From positions 56,720-120,719 of the forward strand of contig NZ_JAIXHL010000015.1 in assembly GCF_030145815.1 (NCBI RefSeq): DNA of 64,000 nucleotides, given 5' to 3'. A program made the translations under genes and the position numbers. Below the pieces are notes generated by a model that saw only the letters and a program-made list of their open reading frames with translations, did not search any database and had not been told where the DNA came from. Positions 62,276 to 64,000 of the stretch are shown here, piece after piece. The stretch's first letter is position 1. Each line of letters begins with the position of its first letter. This DNA comes from Sphingomonas sp. (GTDB lineage Bacteria > Pseudomonadota > Alphaproteobacteria > Sphingomonadales > Sphingomonadaceae).

Positions 62276-63222
62276 CCGAGCGCGAAGCCGACTTGCTGCC
62301 AGTCGGCTTATTTCCATGTTGTGTTCACGCTTCCCGCTGAGGTCGGCGTCATCGCCTTCCAGAACAAGGCACTGGTCTACGACCTCCTGTTCCGCACCGC
62401 ATCGCAGACGATGCAGATCATCGCAGCTGACCCCAAACATTTGGGCGCGCGCATTGGCATTACCGCTGTGCTCCACACCTGGGGTTCGGCGCTGACCCAT
62501 CACCCGCACATCCACATGATTGTGCCGGGCGGCGGCATCTCGCTCGATGGGACACGTTGGATCTACGCACGTCCAGCGTTTCTCCTACCTGTAAGAGTAC
62601 TCGGTGCGCTGTTTCGTCGGCTGTTCCTGACCCGCCTGCTTGCACTTCACGATGCTCGCCAGCTCAGCTTCTTCGGCAGCATGACGCATCTTGCCGACCG
62701 AGGGCATTCCTGCGCCACCTGTCGCCGGTCCGCAAGAAACGCTGGGTGGTCTATGCCAAGCCGCCGTTCGCAGGTCCCCAGGCCGTGCTGGCCTATCTGT
62801 CGCGCTATACCCATCGGGTCGCCATCTCCAACAGCCGGCTGCTTCGGTTCGATGAGACTGGCGTCACGTTCCGATACAAGGATTATCGCCACAGCGGTGG
62901 CGACCGCCAGCAGGTGATGACGCTCGTCGCAGACGAGTTCATCCGCCGGTTCCTGCTGCACGCCCTGCCGCGCGGGTTTCACCGCACCCGCCATTATGGC
63001 CTGCTCGCCAGCGGCACCCGACGGACCAACCTCGAACGCGCCCGCCAGTTGCTAGCGGTCGCACCGCCCAAACCCGATGACGCGCCCCTCGAACGGGCCG
63101 ATGCCCAGCCGCCTTGCCCGTGTTGTGGCGGGCGCATGGTCATCATCGAGATCTTCGAACGCCGATATCAGCCCCGCGCGCCGCCCTTGGTCATCAGCGC
63201 ATCCGGGAGCTCAGGGTCGTGA
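62239..63222 (+). pseudogene. IS91-family transposase remnant, 5'-truncated and frameshifted
   Basis: IS91-type Y2/HUH-like transposase pieces in changing frames: WLAEREADLLPV (from 62269), then a shift near 62306 into YFHVVFTLPAEVGVIAFQNK, HPHIHMIVPGGGISLDG, then a second shift near 62700 into FLRHLSPVRKKRWVVYAKPPF, LSRYTHRVAISNSR and RFLLHALPRGFHRTRHYG. The N-terminal zinc-finger region is missing; sequence begins around the CPKCQ segment with a base lost. The C-terminal CPCCGGRMVIIE is intact. Two frameshifts and the truncation make it non-functional as read. Confidence 0.85.
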
Positions 63223-63637
63223 TCCGGCACGGCATATCCTCGATCACCCGCGCGACAGCTCTGTCGCGGGGAACGTCGGACCCTGCGTCCAGCCTCCACA
63301 AAAGCGGACTCTCCCCTGCCAAAATCGGCCGGTCCGCTTTTGCATGCCCTCCTCGTCGCCCGAAATGTAGCCGGTCCGCTCTCAAATCCGTCCGCATATT
63401 GGCAGCACCCGCCACCGCCCAGAGCAGGCCAAAGCCCAAATCCCCATAGACCACCGCCGCGGGGCCCGCGGGTTCGGGCACCGCCGACTTTCCGACGCCT
63501 CACGGCGTCCGAAACTCTAAACGAAGGCGGACTAGCAGCTTTTAGGCGACCAGCGAGCGACAGCTGCCATTGCCATCCATATCATCGGTCGGCCGTTTGG
63601 AGGCGACTCGTTCGAACGCAGCTTCGGAGCTCAACAA
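63223..63637. other. Non-coding region after the IS91 remnant, with inverted repeats
   Basis: 415 bp with no convincing gene. Contains CGCGACAG-CT-CTGTCGCG (63251-63268), placed like a terminal hairpin of an IS91-type element, and a perfect 11-bp inverted repeat CAAAAGCGGAC (63299-63309)/GTCCGCTTTTG (63332-63342) with 22-nt spacer. An 11-bp direct repeat GCCGGTCCGCT occurs at 63328-63338 and 63370-63380. GCGGAC words recur to about 63530. Probably element terminus plus intergenic repeats. Confidence 0.5.
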
Positions 63638-63922
63638 TCAGCCGCGCGATGCGACCAGCGTTTCGATTTGCCGCTCCACCTTGCTCATGCCTTCGGCGCT
63701 GGTGATTGCAATCTCAAGCGGACGTCCGCCGCAGCCGGCATGATGCTCGTTCAAGAAAGCGACGGCGTTCTCGCGGCCAAGCGCCAGGAATGCCTTGGTG
63801 GTAATCAGACCTTGCCGGCGCAGTGCGTCGGGATGGAGCCTGGGCGTATCGAATTTCTTGCGAAACACCTTGGTGCGGACCCGTTTTTCATCGGGCTGCC
63901 CCAGCTCTGCCGCAGCGCTCAA
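63638..63922 (-). CDS. Possible ParS/Xre-MbcA-type antitoxin C-terminal domain (DUF2384-like)
   Basis: 94 codons from a TTG at 63922. The second half, ALGRENAVAFLNEHHAGCGG then RPLEIAITSAEGMSKVE, resembles the toxin-binding domain of Xre/MbcA/ParS antitoxins, where a conserved G-G-R-P-L-E/D and a Val-Glu pair occur. The frame remains open upstream to the window end, and no ATG is seen, so the true start or an N-terminal helix-turn-helix part may lie beyond 64000. A RES-domain toxin would be expected next to it, but none is visible on the downstream side. Confidence 0.45.
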   Translation of the reverse strand: MSAAAELGQPDEKRVRTKVFRKKFDTPRLHPDALRRQGLITTKAFLALGRENAVAFLNEHHAGCGGRPLEIAITSAEGMSKVERQIETLVASRG

Positions 63923-64000
63923 TGCACGTCCCCACGGAAAGGGGAAATGGCACCAAGCGCGATCTGATTCAGGCTCCGCAAGGAGACTGGGTTTGAGCGA

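Noticed and set aside
60299..62515. Minus-strand frame of about 740 codons opposite the thiolase and ardC
   Set aside because: Antisense to a complete thiolase and spans the non-coding leader; no domain similarity.
1..64000. CRISPR arrays, tRNA or rRNA genes, prophage
   Set aside because: No regularly spaced repeats, cloverleaf-like sequences, rRNA segments or phage structural genes were recognised by eye.

Overview
The window is about 64 kb of GC-rich DNA packed with catabolic genes. Codon use, the ATGA/TGATG stop-start overlaps, the family mix and an IS91/ArdC remnant at the right end suggest an alphaproteobacterium, most likely a sphingomonad (inference). No rRNA, tRNA, CRISPR array or phage genes were seen.

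Nearly every gene belongs to a CoA-thioester degradation family: six acyl-CoA dehydrogenases (two as adjacent pairs in which only one partner keeps the catalytic Glu), six crotonases (one cut by the left edge), nine short-chain dehydrogenases, two NDP-forming acyl-CoA ligases, two family III CoA-transferases, two true thiolases, two thiolase-like/OB-fold (Ltp2-type aldolase) modules, a double hot-dog MaoC hydratase, two Old-Yellow-Enzyme reductases, two KshA-like Rieske oxygenases and etfBA.

Layout. 1-3 kb (-): acyl-CoA dehydrogenase pair and fused hydratase/dehydrogenase. 3.1-4 kb (+): dienoyl-CoA-reductase-like SDR. 4-7.6 kb (-): aldo/keto reductase and two transporters. 7.8-13.4 kb (+): OB-fold protein, Ltp2-like protein, beta-hydroxyacid dehydrogenase, bicupin, AhpD-like protein, MFS. 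13.4-16.2 kb (-): SDRs, SnoaL-like protein, crotonase. 16.3-19.6 kb (+): APH-type kinase, ACAD10/11-like dehydrogenase, SDR. 19.6-25.2 kb: phosphatase, crotonase, epoxide hydrolase, thioesterase, isochorismatase-like protein, alpha/beta hydrolase, SDR. 25.4-31.6 kb (-): CoA ligase, ACAD, SDR, Fe-S dienoyl reductase. 31.8-44.4 kb (+): a 12-gene operon resembling the actinobacterial igr steroid side-chain operon in content. 44.4-50.2 kb: cupin, SDRs, tandem Rieske oxygenases, MarR regulator, MDR reductase. 50.4-61.5 kb: thiolases, class II aldolase, GldA-like dehydrogenase, YqjM-like OYE, CoA-transferase, etfBA. 61.5-64 kb: structured DNA, truncated ardC joined to a frameshifted IS91-type transposase, and a possible ParS-type antitoxin gene.

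Likely joint role (inference): uptake by the MFS/GPH carriers; ring or side-chain oxidation by the Rieske enzymes and SDRs; CoA activation by the NDP-forming ligases and CoA-transferases; dehydrogenation (ACAD plus ETF), hydration (MaoC/crotonase) and retro-aldol or thiolytic cleavage; and kinase-assisted processing of a 4-hydroxyacyl-CoA. The substrate is probably a bulky alicyclic, terpenoid or steroid-like acid. KstD, HsaABCD, TonB receptors and a Rieske reductase are absent from the window, so the pathway cannot be named from it.
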